A stretch of DNA of 49,140 nt from assembly GCA_004298065.1 (NCBI GenBank), contig SCRL01000047.1, positions 1 through 49,140 of the forward strand. The letters are read 5' to 3'. Of the stretch, positions 1 through 9,957 are shown one piece after another. Positions within the stretch are counted from its first letter, which is position 1, and each line of letters starts with the position of its first letter. The translations under genes and the position numbers were made by a program. The DNA is from Gammaproteobacteria bacterium (GTDB lineage: Bacteria > Pseudomonadota > Gammaproteobacteria > Acidiferrobacterales > Sulfurifustaceae). The notes under the pieces are model-generated. The model was not told the DNA's origin and did not search any database. It saw only the letters and a program-made list of their open reading frames with translations.

Positions 1-1
1 C

Positions 2-943
2 TGGCACTACGACACCGGCACGCTGCGCAAGTTCTGCGACATCTGGGAGAAGCACGGCTCCGGCCTGATCGCGCTCCACGGCCAGACCGGCGACATCATG
101 TTCCAGGGCTGCACCACCGAGAACATCCAGCCGGCGTTCGACGAGTTCAACGAGCTGGGCTTCGATATGGGCGGCGCCGGCCCGGCGGTGCGCACCGGCA
201 TGTCGTGCGTCGGCCCGGCGCGCTGCGAGCACGCCTGCTACGACACCGCCCGCGCTCACCGGCGCGTGCTCAACGACTTCATCGACGACATCCATCGCCC
301 GGCGCTGCCGTACAAGTTCAAGTTCAAGTTCTCCGGCTGCACCAACGACTGCATGAATTCGATCCAGCGCTCGGACTTCGCCATCCTCGGCACTTGGCGA
401 GACGACATCCAGGTCGACCAGACCGAGGTGAAAAACTTCGTCAATACCAAGGGCCGCGACTACGTGATCGACAACGTCGTCACCCGCTGCCCGACGCGCG
501 CGCTCAAGCTGAACGCCGACGACACGCTGGCGGTGGATAACCGCAACTGCGTGAAATGCATGCACTGCATCAACGTCATGACCAAGGCGCTGTCCCCGGG
601 CAAGGAGCGCGGCGTGACGATCCTCGTCGGCGGCAAGCGCACGCTCAAGATCGGCGACCTGTTCGGCACCGTGGTGGTGCCGTTCATGAAGCTCGAAACC
701 GACGAGGATTACGACCGGCTCGCCGAGCTCGGGCGCAACATCATGGAGTTCTGGGCCGAGAACGGCCTGGAGCACGAGCGTTGCGGCGAGATGGTCGAGC
801 GCATCGGCCTGGCCAACTTCCTCGAGGGCCTCGGGCTCGAACCGGACCCGAACATGATCAACCATCCGCGCACCAATCCGTTCGTGCGCATGGACGACTG
901 GGACGAAGAGGTCGAGCGCCTGAAGCAGTCCAAGGCCGGCTGA
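2..943 (+). CDS. dsrA: Dissimilatory sulfite reductase alpha subunit, oxidative type (5' truncated)
   Basis: DsrA forms the cytoplasmic alpha2beta2 siroheme enzyme with DsrB. In sulfur oxidisers it runs in reverse, oxidising DsrC-bound sulfane sulfur to sulfite. The 313 visible residues are in frame from base 2; roughly the first 100 residues lie outside the window. The siroheme/[4Fe-4S] cysteines are seen in MSCVGPARCEHACYD and SGCTNDCMNS, and a ferredoxin insert is seen as CVKCMHCINVM. The tail NPFVRMDDWDEEV resembles sulfur-oxidiser DsrA as I remember it, which supports the oxidative type, but a tree would be needed to prove it. dsrB follows after 34 bases. Confidence 0.95.
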   Translation, partial: WHYDTGTLRKFCDIWEKHGSGLIALHGQTGDIMFQGCTTENIQPAFDEFNELGFDMGGAGPAVRTGMSCVGPARCEHACYDTARAHRRVLNDFIDDIHRPALPYKFKFKFSGCTNDCMNSIQRSDFAILGTWRDDIQVDQTEVKNFVNTKGRDYVIDNVVTRCPTRALKLNADDTLAVDNRNCVKCMHCINVMTKALSPGKERGVTILVGGKRTLKIGDLFGTVVVPFMKLETDEDYDRLAELGRNIMEFWAENGLEHERCGEMVERIGLANFLEGLGLEPDPNMINHPRTNPFVRMDDWDEEVERLKQSKAG

Positions 944-977
944 CCGACCCTCACGCAACGATCACGGAGACACGCTA

Positions 978-2051
978 ATGTCCGCACAACCCCGCATGCC
1001 CATCGAATCCGGCACGCCGGATGCCATCCAGTACATGCACCCGCTGCTGAAGAAAAACTACGGCCAATGGGCTTGGCACGAGCGCCCGCGCCCGGGCGTG
1101 TTGCACCACGTCTCGAAAACCGGCGACCACGTCTGGACCGTCAAGGCCGGCACCCAGCGCCAGATGGACGTCGGCACCATCCGCCTGCTGTGCGATATCG
1201 CCGACCGGTACGCCGACGGCCACGTGCGCTTCACCATCCGCTCGAACATCGAGTTCATGGTGGGCGAGGCGGAGAAGGTGCAGCCCCTGATCGATGCGCT
1301 CACCCAGGCCGGTTTCCCGGTCGGCGGCACCGGCAACTCGGTGTCCATGATCGCGCACACCCAGGGCTGGCTGCACTGCGACATCCCGGGCACCGACGCC
1401 TCGGGCGTGGTCAAGTCGCTGATGGACGAGCTGCACGCCGAGTTCGTGAGCGAATCCATGCCGAACCGCGTGAAGATCTCCACCTCCTGCTGCCAGATCA
1501 ATTGCGGCGGGCAGGCGGATATCGCCATCAACGTGCAGCACACCAAGCCCCCGAAGATCAATCACGACCTTGTGGCCAACGTCTGCGAGCGCCCGAGCGT
1601 GGTCGCGCGCTGCCCGGTGGCGGCGATCCGCCCGGCCATGGTGAACGGCAAGCCGTCGCTGGAGGTCGATGAGAAAAAATGCATCTGCTGCGGCGCCTGT
1701 TTCCCGCCGTGTCCGCCGATGCAGATCAACGACCCGGAGCATTCGAAAATCGCCATCTGGGTCGGCGGCAAGAATGCCAACGCGCGCGGCAAGCCCACGT
1801 TCCACAAGCTGGTCGCGGCCGGAATTCCCAACAACCCGCCGCGCTGGCCGGAGGCCGGAGCGATCGTGAAGACGATCCTGAAGGTTTACAAACAGGATGC
1901 GCACGACTGGGAGCGCATGGGCGAGTGGATCGAGCGCATCGGCTGGCCGCGGTTCTTCGAGCTGACCGGCCTGCCGTTCACCAAGTTCCACATCGACAAC
2001 TGGCGCGGTTCGCGCGCGAGCCTCAACGCCTCGACGCATATTCGCCTGTAG
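978..2051 (+). CDS. dsrB: Dissimilatory sulfite reductase beta subunit, oxidative type
   Basis: Beta subunit of the reverse dissimilatory sulfite reductase, 357 residues, the usual length. Siroheme-cluster cysteines are in STSCCQINCGG and the ferredoxin domain is CICCGACFPPCPPMQIN. As I recall, sulfate reducers such as Desulfovibrio carry CCINMCGAVHC at the first position, so the CCQINCGG version points to the sulfur-oxidising branch. The start is an ATG preceded by a GGAG-like site and directly follows dsrA. Unusually, no dsrE/F/H/C follows: an FNR-like box and a strong terminator come right after the stop, so dsrAB appear to end this transcript. Confidence 0.96.
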   Translation: MSAQPRMPIESGTPDAIQYMHPLLKKNYGQWAWHERPRPGVLHHVSKTGDHVWTVKAGTQRQMDVGTIRLLCDIADRYADGHVRFTIRSNIEFMVGEAEKVQPLIDALTQAGFPVGGTGNSVSMIAHTQGWLHCDIPGTDASGVVKSLMDELHAEFVSESMPNRVKISTSCCQINCGGQADIAINVQHTKPPKINHDLVANVCERPSVVARCPVAAIRPAMVNGKPSLEVDEKKCICCGACFPPCPPMQINDPEHSKIAIWVGGKNANARGKPTFHKLVAAGIPNNPPRWPEAGAIVKTILKVYKQDAHDWERMGEWIERIGWPRFFELTGLPFTKFHIDNWRGSRASLNASTHIRL

Positions 2052-2084
2052 CGTAACGCAGCAACGAGTTGATATTCGTCAATT
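2046..2084. repeat. Direct repeat copy 1 (with FNR-like box), overlapping dsrB stop
   Basis: Starts in the last dsrB codon and matches 5202-5245 in blocks: CTGTAGCGT, ACGCAGC, AACGA, TTGAT and CGTCAATT, in the same order and orientation, with two short indels between blocks. It contains TTGAT-ATTC-GTCAA (2069-2082), a 9/10 match to the FNR/DNR consensus. No good -10 lies at the expected place downstream, where the dsrB terminator sits instead, so this copy may not drive transcription. Confidence 0.75.
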
Positions 2085-2097
2085 CAGTTGCGTTCGG

Positions 2098-2137
2098 AAC
2101 CCGGTTTGGAATATTTCCAGACCGGGTTTTTTGTTTT
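2098..2137 (+). terminator. Rho-independent terminator after dsrB
   Basis: A 14-bp stem with one mismatch (AACCCGGTTTGGAA at 2098-2111 pairing with 2115-2128), a three-base loop, then a T-rich tract reading TTTTTTGTTTT. This should end the dsrAB transcript. Confidence 0.92.
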
Positions 2138-2232
2138 CTGCGTTAGCTTGCAAGGCACGGAATTTGCAGCTTTAGTTGGGAGCAGACAAATGGATTTGCC
2201 TTTCCAAGTAACGCGGACAACGCTGGGGGGGC

Positions 2233-5007
2233 ATGGCACCGGTGCAGTTGCGGCACAAGAGAATCATTGAAAGCGCCATCGTCGTGCTGGCGCTGCTGGT
2301 ACTCACGTTGAGCGGTTTCCTCGCTTGGCGCTCCTACGATAATTACCGCTCCAGCGCGCTCGCGGCCGCGGCAAGCGAGCTGGCCGACGCGCTCGGGGAC
2401 GCCATGGAACACTACACTCTCGAACGCGGTCTGACGATGGCGGCGCTCGGCGCGCAGGGCGGTAATCCCGGTCGTTTCCGCTCGTCCATCGCCAAGGCAC
2501 GGCAGGACGCGGACGCCGATTGGCGCACGGCCATGGAGCTCGCTTCCGCGCTCACCGTGGGCGGCGATTTCAAGACCGCGCTGGCGCAGGCCGGAGAAAT
2601 GCGAAGCCGCCTCGATTTACTGCGCCGGCGCGTGGACGGGTACCTGGCCGGCGAGACGCCCGTGCCGTCCATGGCGGAATGGTTCGAGACCAGTACGCGG
2701 CTTGTCGCGGTTTCCGCGCGCGTCTGGGAAACCATCCTGTTCGCCGAAAAGGTCAACCGGACCGATGTCGGCGCGTTCGCCATGCCGCGCAAGATGCTGT
2801 GGGAGGCCGCCGAGCAGGCGGGAGAAGAGCGCGCGCTGCTCGCGTACTACATCAGTACCGGCGCTGCGGTGCCGGCTGGCGATTTCGAGCGGATACAGTT
2901 CGCGCGCAACATGGCGCTGTTCGGCATCGAACGGGTGCGTCGCCTGCTCGATGTGCCCACCACCGACCCGCGCCTGACCGCAGCCATGGCGCAGTTGCAC
3001 GAGAAATACATCAAGGATTTCGAAACGGCGCGTGTCGCGGTGCACCGCGCCGCCCGCACCGGGCGCTACCCGCTGGACGCCACGACGTGGATCGAACATG
3101 CGAGTCAGGCCATCCGTACTATCCACGCCGTGACCGACACCATCACGGCCATCACCCGCGATCAGGTACAGCGGAGCCGAAGCTACCAGATGAGCTGGCT
3201 CGGTCTGGCACTGTTCCTGTTTACCGGTTCGGCAGGACTCTCGCTCGCGAGCCTCACGCGCGTGCGGCTGCTGGTGGAAGACGTATTCCGGCAGAAGGAG
3301 CGCGCCGAAGTCACGATGGATTCCATCGGCGACGCCGTGATCACGACCGACGTGGCGGCGCGGGTCGAGTATCTCAATCCGGCGGCCGAAGAACTTACCG
3401 GCTGGTCCAATGTCGAGGGGCGCGGCCGGCCGCTTGCCGAGGTATTCCGTATTGTCAACGGCTACAGCCGCGAACCCAAGGAGAATCCCGTCGAGCGCTG
3501 CCTGCGCGAGAACCAGGTGGTGGGTCTCGGCAACGACACCGTGCTTATCCGGCGCGACGGCATGGAAACGACGATCGAGGATTCGGCGGCGCCGGTGCAT
3601 GACCGCGAGGGCAAGGCCGTCGGCGCGGTCATGGTGTTCTACGACGTCGCGGCGAGCCGCGGCAACACCCACCTGCTGTCCTACCACTCCACGCACGACC
3701 GGCTCACGGGACTCGTCAACCGCGCCGAGCTCGAGCGCCGCCTCAAGGGCGCGCTCGATCGGGCCCGCTCGCGCGGCGGCCAACATGCACTCTGTTATCT
3801 CGATATCGACCAGTTCAAGGTGGTGAACGACACTTGCGGCCACGCCGCCGGCGACCGGTTGTTGCGTGAGCTTACGCGGCAGTTCCAGACACGCGTGCGC
3901 GACAGCGACACGCTCTCGCACATCGGCAGCGACGAATTCGGGCTGCTGCTGGTGAGCTGTCCGCCCGACAAGGCCGTGGCCGTGGCCGAAGACCTGCTGC
4001 GGCTGGTGCGCGATTTCCGCTTCGACTGGCAGGGTACGGCGTTCCATCTCACCGCGAGCATCGGCGTCGTGCCGATTTCAGGCGACGAAACCAGCGCGAG
4101 CGAGGTCCTGGCCAAGGCGGACGCCGCCTGCTTTGCCGCCAAGGAGAAGGGCCGCAACCGCATCCAGGTGTACGAACCGGACAACCTCGAATACGCCCGG
4201 CGTCACGGCGAGATGCAATGGGTGGCGCGCCTGGGTCAGGCGCTGGAGCAGGAGCGGTTCCGGCTCTACTGCCAGCCGATCATGCCGCTGGCGGCGAAGG
4301 GCCCGATGCACTACGAAGTCCTGTTGCGGCTGGAAGAGGACGGCCAGATCGTGATGCCGGCCGAGTTCATCCCCGCGGCCGAACGCTACGGCCTCATGCC
4401 CCAGATCGACCGCTGGGTGGCGCAGCGCACGTTCGCGGCCCTGCGCGCCGCACGGCCTCGGGGCACGGTGTGCAACATCAACCTGTCGGGGCTGTCGCTC
4501 GGGGAAGAGGGGTTTTCGGAGGAGCTGCGTGCCGATTACCAGGCGGCGGGGTTGCCGCGCGGGAGCGTCTGCTTCGAGATCACCGAAACGGCCGCCACGA
4601 CCAACATGGAGCAGGCCACGCGGCTGATCCAGGCGTTGCGCGGCGCGGGTTGCCGGTTCGCGCTCGACGATTTCGGCACCGGCATGTGTTCGTTCGGCTA
4701 CCTCAAGGAGTTGCACGTCGACTATCTCAAGATCGGCGGTACCTTCGTGCGCGATATGCTGACCAGCGTCGCTGCACGCGCGACGGTGCAGGCGATCAAC
4801 GCCGTCGGTCACACGCTCGACATGCGCACCGTGGCCGAGCACGTCTCAAGCCGGAAGCTTCTCGCCGCCGTGCGCAAGCTCGGCATCGACTACGCCCAGG
4901 GCTACGTGCTCAGCCGGCCGATGCCGATCGAGGATTGCATGCAGAAGCAGCTGTCCGCGGCGGCGCCGCGGACACGCCGCCATACCCGGCGCAAGGTCGC
5001 GGTCTAG
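2233..5007 (+). CDS. Membrane c-di-GMP protein: periplasmic NIT-like sensor, PAS, GGDEF (GSDEF) and EAL (EVL)
   Basis: A 924-residue protein that probably tunes c-di-GMP in response to an external signal. TM1 is at about residues 12-33 and TM2 at about 320-341. Between them lies a helical periplasmic region whose ERGLTMAALGA stretch near residue 64 resembles the nitrate/nitrite-sensing NIT domain. A PAS domain spans about 355-470, GGDEF about 490-650 and EAL about 665-905. The GGDEF signature is GSDEF (565-569), so cyclase activity is doubtful. The EAL signature is EVL (695-697), but NINLSG, ITET, DDFGTG and KIGG remain, so phosphodiesterase activity is likely. The NIT assignment is an inference helped by the adjacent nitrite reductase genes. 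The whole block is bracketed by direct repeats. Confidence 0.88.
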   Translation: MAPVQLRHKRIIESAIVVLALLVLTLSGFLAWRSYDNYRSSALAAAASELADALGDAMEHYTLERGLTMAALGAQGGNPGRFRSSIAKARQDADADWRTAMELASALTVGGDFKTALAQAGEMRSRLDLLRRRVDGYLAGETPVPSMAEWFETSTRLVAVSARVWETILFAEKVNRTDVGAFAMPRKMLWEAAEQAGEERALLAYYISTGAAVPAGDFERIQFARNMALFGIERVRRLLDVPTTDPRLTAAMAQLHEKYIKDFETARVAVHRAARTGRYPLDATTWIEHASQAIRTIHAVTDTITAITRDQVQRSRSYQMSWLGLALFLFTGSAGLSLASLTRVRLLVEDVFRQKERAEVTMDSIGDAVITTDVAARVEYLNPAAEELTGWSNVEGRGRPLAEVFRIVNGYSREPKENPVERCLRENQVVGLGNDTVLIRRDGMETTIEDSAAPVHDREGKAVGAVMVFYDVAASRGNTHLLSYHSTHDRLTGLVNRAELERRLKGALDRARSRGGQHALCYLDIDQFKVVNDTCGHAAGDRLLRELTRQFQTRVRDSDTLSHIGSDEFGLLLVSCPPDKAVAVAEDLLRLVRDFRFDWQGTAFHLTASIGVVPISGDETSASEVLAKADAACFAAKEKGRNRIQVYEPDNLEYARRHGEMQWVARLGQALEQERFRLYCQPIMPLAAKGPMHYEVLLRLEEDGQIVMPAEFIPAAERYGLMPQIDRWVAQRTFAALRAARPRGTVCNINLSGLSLGEEGFSEELRADYQAAGLPRGSVCFEITETAATTNMEQATRLIQALRGAGCRFALDDFGTGMCSFGYLKELHVDYLKIGGTFVRDMLTSVAARATVQAINAVGHTLDMRTVAEHVSSRKLLAAVRKLGIDYAQGYVLSRPMPIEDCMQKQLSAAAPRTRRHTRRKVAV

Positions 5008-5008
5008 T

Positions 5009-5194
5009 CTAGTTGCTGCCTGCGAGACGGCCGATGATCTGGAAGCTCACGAGCGCCAGCACCAGGATGATGGCGAAGAAGATGACCGAGCGGTTCTCGA
5101 AGCGCTTCCCGCGCGCCTGCTCGATGCGTTCGAGCAGCCAGTCAGAGACGAAATAAAGCGCAATGCCGGTCAGGGTGTAATAAACGATTTCCAT
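5009..5194 (-). CDS. Small two-helix membrane protein, unknown function
   Basis: 61 residues beginning MEIVYYTLTGIALYFVSDW. Two hydrophobic segments (about 3-19 and 37-56) flank a charged cytoplasmic-type loop, ERIEQARGKRFENRS. I do not recognise the family. It converges on the c-di-GMP gene with one base between the two stop codons. An FNR-like box (5230-5243) is centred about 42 bases upstream of its ATG, with TACAGT (minus strand, 5201-5206) as a possible -10. That would make the mRNA nearly leaderless and oxygen- or NO-regulated. Confidence 0.7.
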   Translation of the reverse strand: MEIVYYTLTGIALYFVSDWLLERIEQARGKRFENRSVIFFAIILVLALVSFQIIGRLAGSN

Positions 5195-5201
5195 GGGGCG
5201 A

Positions 5202-5245
5202 CTGTAGCGTGAGACGCAGCGGGAACGACTTGATGTCCGTCAATT
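5202..5245. repeat. Direct repeat copy 2 with FNR-like box, overlapping apbE stop
   Basis: Matches 2046-2084 block by block (see copy 1). It holds TTGAT-GTCC-GTCAA at 5230-5243, a 9/10 FNR/DNR match that overlaps the apbE stop codon. On the minus strand the spacing suits a class II promoter for the small membrane protein gene. Confidence 0.75.
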
Positions 5246-6259
5246 GCCGGGCACGGCAGGCGTGAAGTGCGCCGATAATCCGGGCGATACCCACAGCGAA
5301 CCGTCGCCATTCACGATCAGCCCTTCCAGCCCCGGACTATCGGCGACGAGCTTTTTGCCGGTTGCCGTCCCGAGCACCATGATGGCGGTGCCGTAGCCAT
5401 TCACGAACTCAAGCTTTTCCGCAACCAGCGTGACGTGCCGCGGGCCCTGCGCCGGGTAGCCGGTGCGCGGGTCGAGGATGTGGTGGTAGCGTTTCCCGTC
5501 CATGACGAAGTAGCGCTCGTAGTCGCCGGACGACACCACGAAGCCCGATGTCGCCTCGACCACGCCGAGCAGTTGTTGCGGTGCGCGCGGATGGCGGATG
5601 CCGATGCGCCACGGCCGCCCCCGCGTCGTGCCCATCACCACGACGTCGCCGCCGCCGTTGATCATGGCGTGTTCGATTCCGTGCGCCGCGAGCGCGCGCC
5701 GGCCGGCGTCCAGGATGTAGAGCTTGGCGATGCCGCCGAGATCGATGCGCGCGCCGCGCCGTTCGAGATACGCCGTACCTGCCGCCGCATCCAGCCGCAA
5801 CCGGCGCCAGTCCACGTTCGGCAGTTGCGCCTCAATCGAGTCCGGCGCAGGGCGGCGCGGATCGTCGGGACGGAAACGCCAGCCGGTAAGCGAACCGACG
5901 GTGATGTCGAACGCGCCACCGGTGCGTTGCGATACGTCCTGCGCCATGCGCAGCACTGTCATCAACTCGGGCGGCACGGCGACCGGCTGCGCGCCGGCGG
6001 CGCGGTTGATGGCGCTCACGACACTGTTCGGGTCGTAGTGGTTCATCATGTCCGAGAGCCGCGTCATCTCGCGGTAGGCCGCGTCCGTCGCCCGGCGCAG
6101 GTCTCCGGCATCCGCCCCCTCAACGACGATCTCGACCCAGGTACCCATGAGCGGGCGCCCGTCGCGGTGCTGCAGCCGCTCCGGGACGTGGCAGCCCGCC
6201 GCCAGCAGGGCGAGCCACGCCAGGGCGATGGGCCAATACCGATTTCGAAGGTACGTCAT
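5240..6259 (-). CDS. apbE: ApbE-family FAD:protein FMN transferase lipoprotein (NirX/NosX-like)
   Basis: Attaches FMN covalently to a threonine of target flavoproteins in the periplasm, using FAD. 339 residues, with lipoprotein signal LALLAAGCH (Cys about 23). Family motifs seen are PLMGTWVEIVV, DLGGIAKLYILD, INGGGDVVVMG and YHHILDPRTGYPA. The likely client is the divergent NirI, which carries a DTISGAT flavinylation motif. ApbE relatives NirX and NosX accompany NirI and NosR in other denitrifiers. The symmetric FNR-like box at 6295-6308 could also drive this gene: a CATAAA -10 at 6266-6271 would place the mRNA start almost at the ATG. Confidence 0.93.
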   Translation of the reverse strand: MTYLRNRYWPIALAWLALLAAGCHVPERLQHRDGRPLMGTWVEIVVEGADAGDLRRATDAAYREMTRLSDMMNHYDPNSVVSAINRAAGAQPVAVPPELMTVLRMAQDVSQRTGGAFDITVGSLTGWRFRPDDPRRPAPDSIEAQLPNVDWRRLRLDAAAGTAYLERRGARIDLGGIAKLYILDAGRRALAAHGIEHAMINGGGDVVVMGTTRGRPWRIGIRHPRAPQQLLGVVEATSGFVVSSGDYERYFVMDGKRYHHILDPRTGYPAQGPRHVTLVAEKLEFVNGYGTAIMVLGTATGKKLVADSPGLEGLIVNGDGSLWVSPGLSAHFTPAVPGN

Positions 6260-6294
6260 GCGTGATTTATGACTTTAATGCCGGTGCGGACGGT

Positions 6295-6338
6295 TTGACC
6301 CGCATCAAAGCCCGTCCCCATGCGCAACATACTAGAAT
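6295..6338 (+). promoter_or_regulatory. FNR/DNR-type promoter of nirI (class II spacing)
   Basis: TTGAC-CCGC-ATCAA at 6295-6308 matches the FNR/DNR consensus at 9 of 10 positions. TAGAAT at 6333-6338 is a good -10. The start implied near 6343 lies about 41.5 bases from the box centre, the class II activator position. The box sits between divergent apbE and nirI and could serve both. Confidence 0.82.
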
Positions 6339-6368
6339 CTACATCTGAGACACCATGATCCCGCCCGT

Positions 6369-8012
6369 GTGAACCGTTCCTTGGCCCGGCATCTTCGCCC
6401 ATTGTTGTTCCTGCTGTGCCTGTGCGGCACGGTGGCGCAAGCAGCGACGGTCGATGTTCTCTACCCGCAGGTCCGCGAGTTCTTCCCTGCGGCCGACCGC
6501 TTCGGCGCGCTCGAAGGCGATCCGCCGGCGGCGGCGGTCTGGCGCGGGCAACGGCTCCTCGGCTACGTGTTCCAGACGTTCGACGTCATCCGCATCCCGG
6601 CCTATTCGGGCAAGCCCATCAACACCCTCGTCGGCCTCGACACCGAAGGGCGCATCGTGGGCCTGCGCATCGTGCACCACGAGGAGCCGATCCTCGCCGT
6701 CGGCATCTCCGAAAAAGAGCTGCGCGCGTTCATCGAGCAGTACGTCGGCAAATCGGCGCACGATTCCATCGTCGTCGGCGCGCCGCGCGAGGGTCACGTC
6801 AACGTGGACACCATCTCCGGCGCCACCATCACGGTGATGGTCGAGAACGCCACGCTCAACCGCGCCGCGCGCGCCGTGGCCGAGGCGCGCGGTCTCAAGC
6901 CCGGCGCGGAGGCCGTGAAGCTACCGCCCGCCGCGGCACTGGCGCCACCCGCGAAACCGGCGGTGGCAAAACCGGTGTCGAAGCAGGCGGCGCCGGCTCC
7001 CGCGACGGAAGAGCCGATTTGGGCCGCGGTGTGGCGCCAGAAGACGTTCCAGATCGCCGTGCTGGGTGCGGCGTTGTTGCTGCTCACCGCCGTCCTCGTG
7101 TTTCAGGACTGGCTCGCCAAGCATCCGAAACTGTTGCTGTACGTGCGCGACGGTTATCTCGCGTTCACGCTGTTCTTCATCGGCTGGTACACGCTCGCGC
7201 AGCTTTCGGTGGTCAACGTGCTCACGTTCGTCCACAGCATCATGCACGGGTTCCAATGGGAGAGCTTCCTCATCGACCCCATGCTGTTCATCCTGTGGTC
7301 GTTCGTGGCCGTGACCATCCTGCTCTGGGGGCGCGGCGTGTACTGCGGCTGGCTCTGTCCCTATGGTGCGCTGCAGGAGCTGACGCAGCAGGTCGCGCGG
7401 CGCTTCAACGTGCCCCAGTACGAATTTCCCGAGGTGGTGCACGAGCGCCTGTGGGCGGTGAAGTACGTGATTCTGATCGTGCTCTTCGGCGTGTCGCTGC
7501 AATCGCTCACGCAATCGCACGTGCTGGCGGAAGTCGAGCCGTTCAAGACCACGTTCGCCATGCGCTTCCAGCGCGAGTGGCCGTTCGTGCTGTACGCCGT
7601 CGGCTTCGTCGCGGTATCGGCGTTCAATCGCAAGTTCTTCTGCAAATACCTGTGTCCGCTTGGGGCGGCGCTCGCCATCGTCGGGCGCTATCGCATTTTC
7701 GACTGGCTGCGCCGGCGCAAGGAGTGTGGCAAGCCGTGCCAGATCTGCCACAACGAGTGCGAAGTGCGTTGCATCCGGCCGACGGGCGAGATCAACGTCA
7801 ACGAGTGCCATTACTGTCTCGATTGCCAAGTGACGTACTGGAACAGTCAGAAATGCCCGCCGCTCGTCGACATGCGCCGGCGGCGCGAGCGCGCGCCGCG
7901 CGCGCGCGAGATGGTGCGCGGCATGGAAGAGCATCTTGGTCCCTCGGGGCTCGATCCGACCGACGACAAGGACCCGCCGGGTTGCGCCGGCTGCGAGCGT
8001 CGCTGCGATTGA
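6369..8012 (+). CDS. nirI: NirI/NosR-family membrane flavo-iron-sulfur protein
   Basis: NosR/NirI proteins pass quinol electrons to, or support expression and maturation of, their partner reductase. Here the partner is NirS, encoded next, so NirI is the better name; no nosZ is visible. 547 residues with a GTG start. It has a signal peptide ending near AQA, then a periplasmic FMN-binding domain with DTISGATITVM (flavinylation Thr) at about 143-153. An Ala/Pro-rich linker and several TM helices follow, with CGWLCPYGALQE and CKYLCPLGAA, then cytoplasmic cysteine clusters CGKPCQICHNEC and CHYCLDCQ. It is shorter than typical NosR/NirI and ends in CAGCERRCD, an extra cysteine motif. Confidence 0.88.
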   Translation: MNRSLARHLRPLLFLLCLCGTVAQAATVDVLYPQVREFFPAADRFGALEGDPPAAAVWRGQRLLGYVFQTFDVIRIPAYSGKPINTLVGLDTEGRIVGLRIVHHEEPILAVGISEKELRAFIEQYVGKSAHDSIVVGAPREGHVNVDTISGATITVMVENATLNRAARAVAEARGLKPGAEAVKLPPAAALAPPAKPAVAKPVSKQAAPAPATEEPIWAAVWRQKTFQIAVLGAALLLLTAVLVFQDWLAKHPKLLLYVRDGYLAFTLFFIGWYTLAQLSVVNVLTFVHSIMHGFQWESFLIDPMLFILWSFVAVTILLWGRGVYCGWLCPYGALQELTQQVARRFNVPQYEFPEVVHERLWAVKYVILIVLFGVSLQSLTQSHVLAEVEPFKTTFAMRFQREWPFVLYAVGFVAVSAFNRKFFCKYLCPLGAALAIVGRYRIFDWLRRRKECGKPCQICHNECEVRCIRPTGEINVNECHYCLDCQVTYWNSQKCPPLVDMRRRRERAPRAREMVRGMEEHLGPSGLDPTDDKDPPGCAGCERRCD

Positions 8013-8045
8013 CCGCGCGCCTCAACTGCCGGAAGTGCCGTCGAT

Positions 8046-9896
<1,851 letters not shown>

Positions 9897-9913
9897 CCTC
9901 CTAGTGGTGGTTC

Positions 9914-9934
9914 GGGGGCGGGCAATCCGCCCCC
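9914..9934 (+). terminator. GC-rich hairpin between nirS and nirC (possible attenuator)
   Basis: A perfect 8-bp stem, GGGGGCGG (9914-9921) with CCGCCCCC (9927-9934), and a five-base loop. It is followed by CCTTTCT rather than a full T tract. An outer TCCTAG/CTAGGA pairing could extend it. It probably reduces read-through or protects the nirS mRNA 3' end. Confidence 0.6.
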
Positions 9935-9957
9935 CCTTTCTAGGAAGGGAGAGAGCC

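Noticed and set aside
2-2051. dsrAB as evidence for sulfate reduction
   Set aside because: CCQINCGG and other segments fit the oxidative branch, and the denitrification and ubiquinone context suits a sulfur oxidiser.
2617-4047. 476-codon minus-strand frame inside the c-di-GMP gene
   Set aside because: No motif or start signal; the plus strand encodes recognisable PAS/GGDEF domains.
6369-8012. NosR of nitrous oxide reduction
   Set aside because: No nosZ/nosDFY nearby; the position directly before nirS favours NirI.
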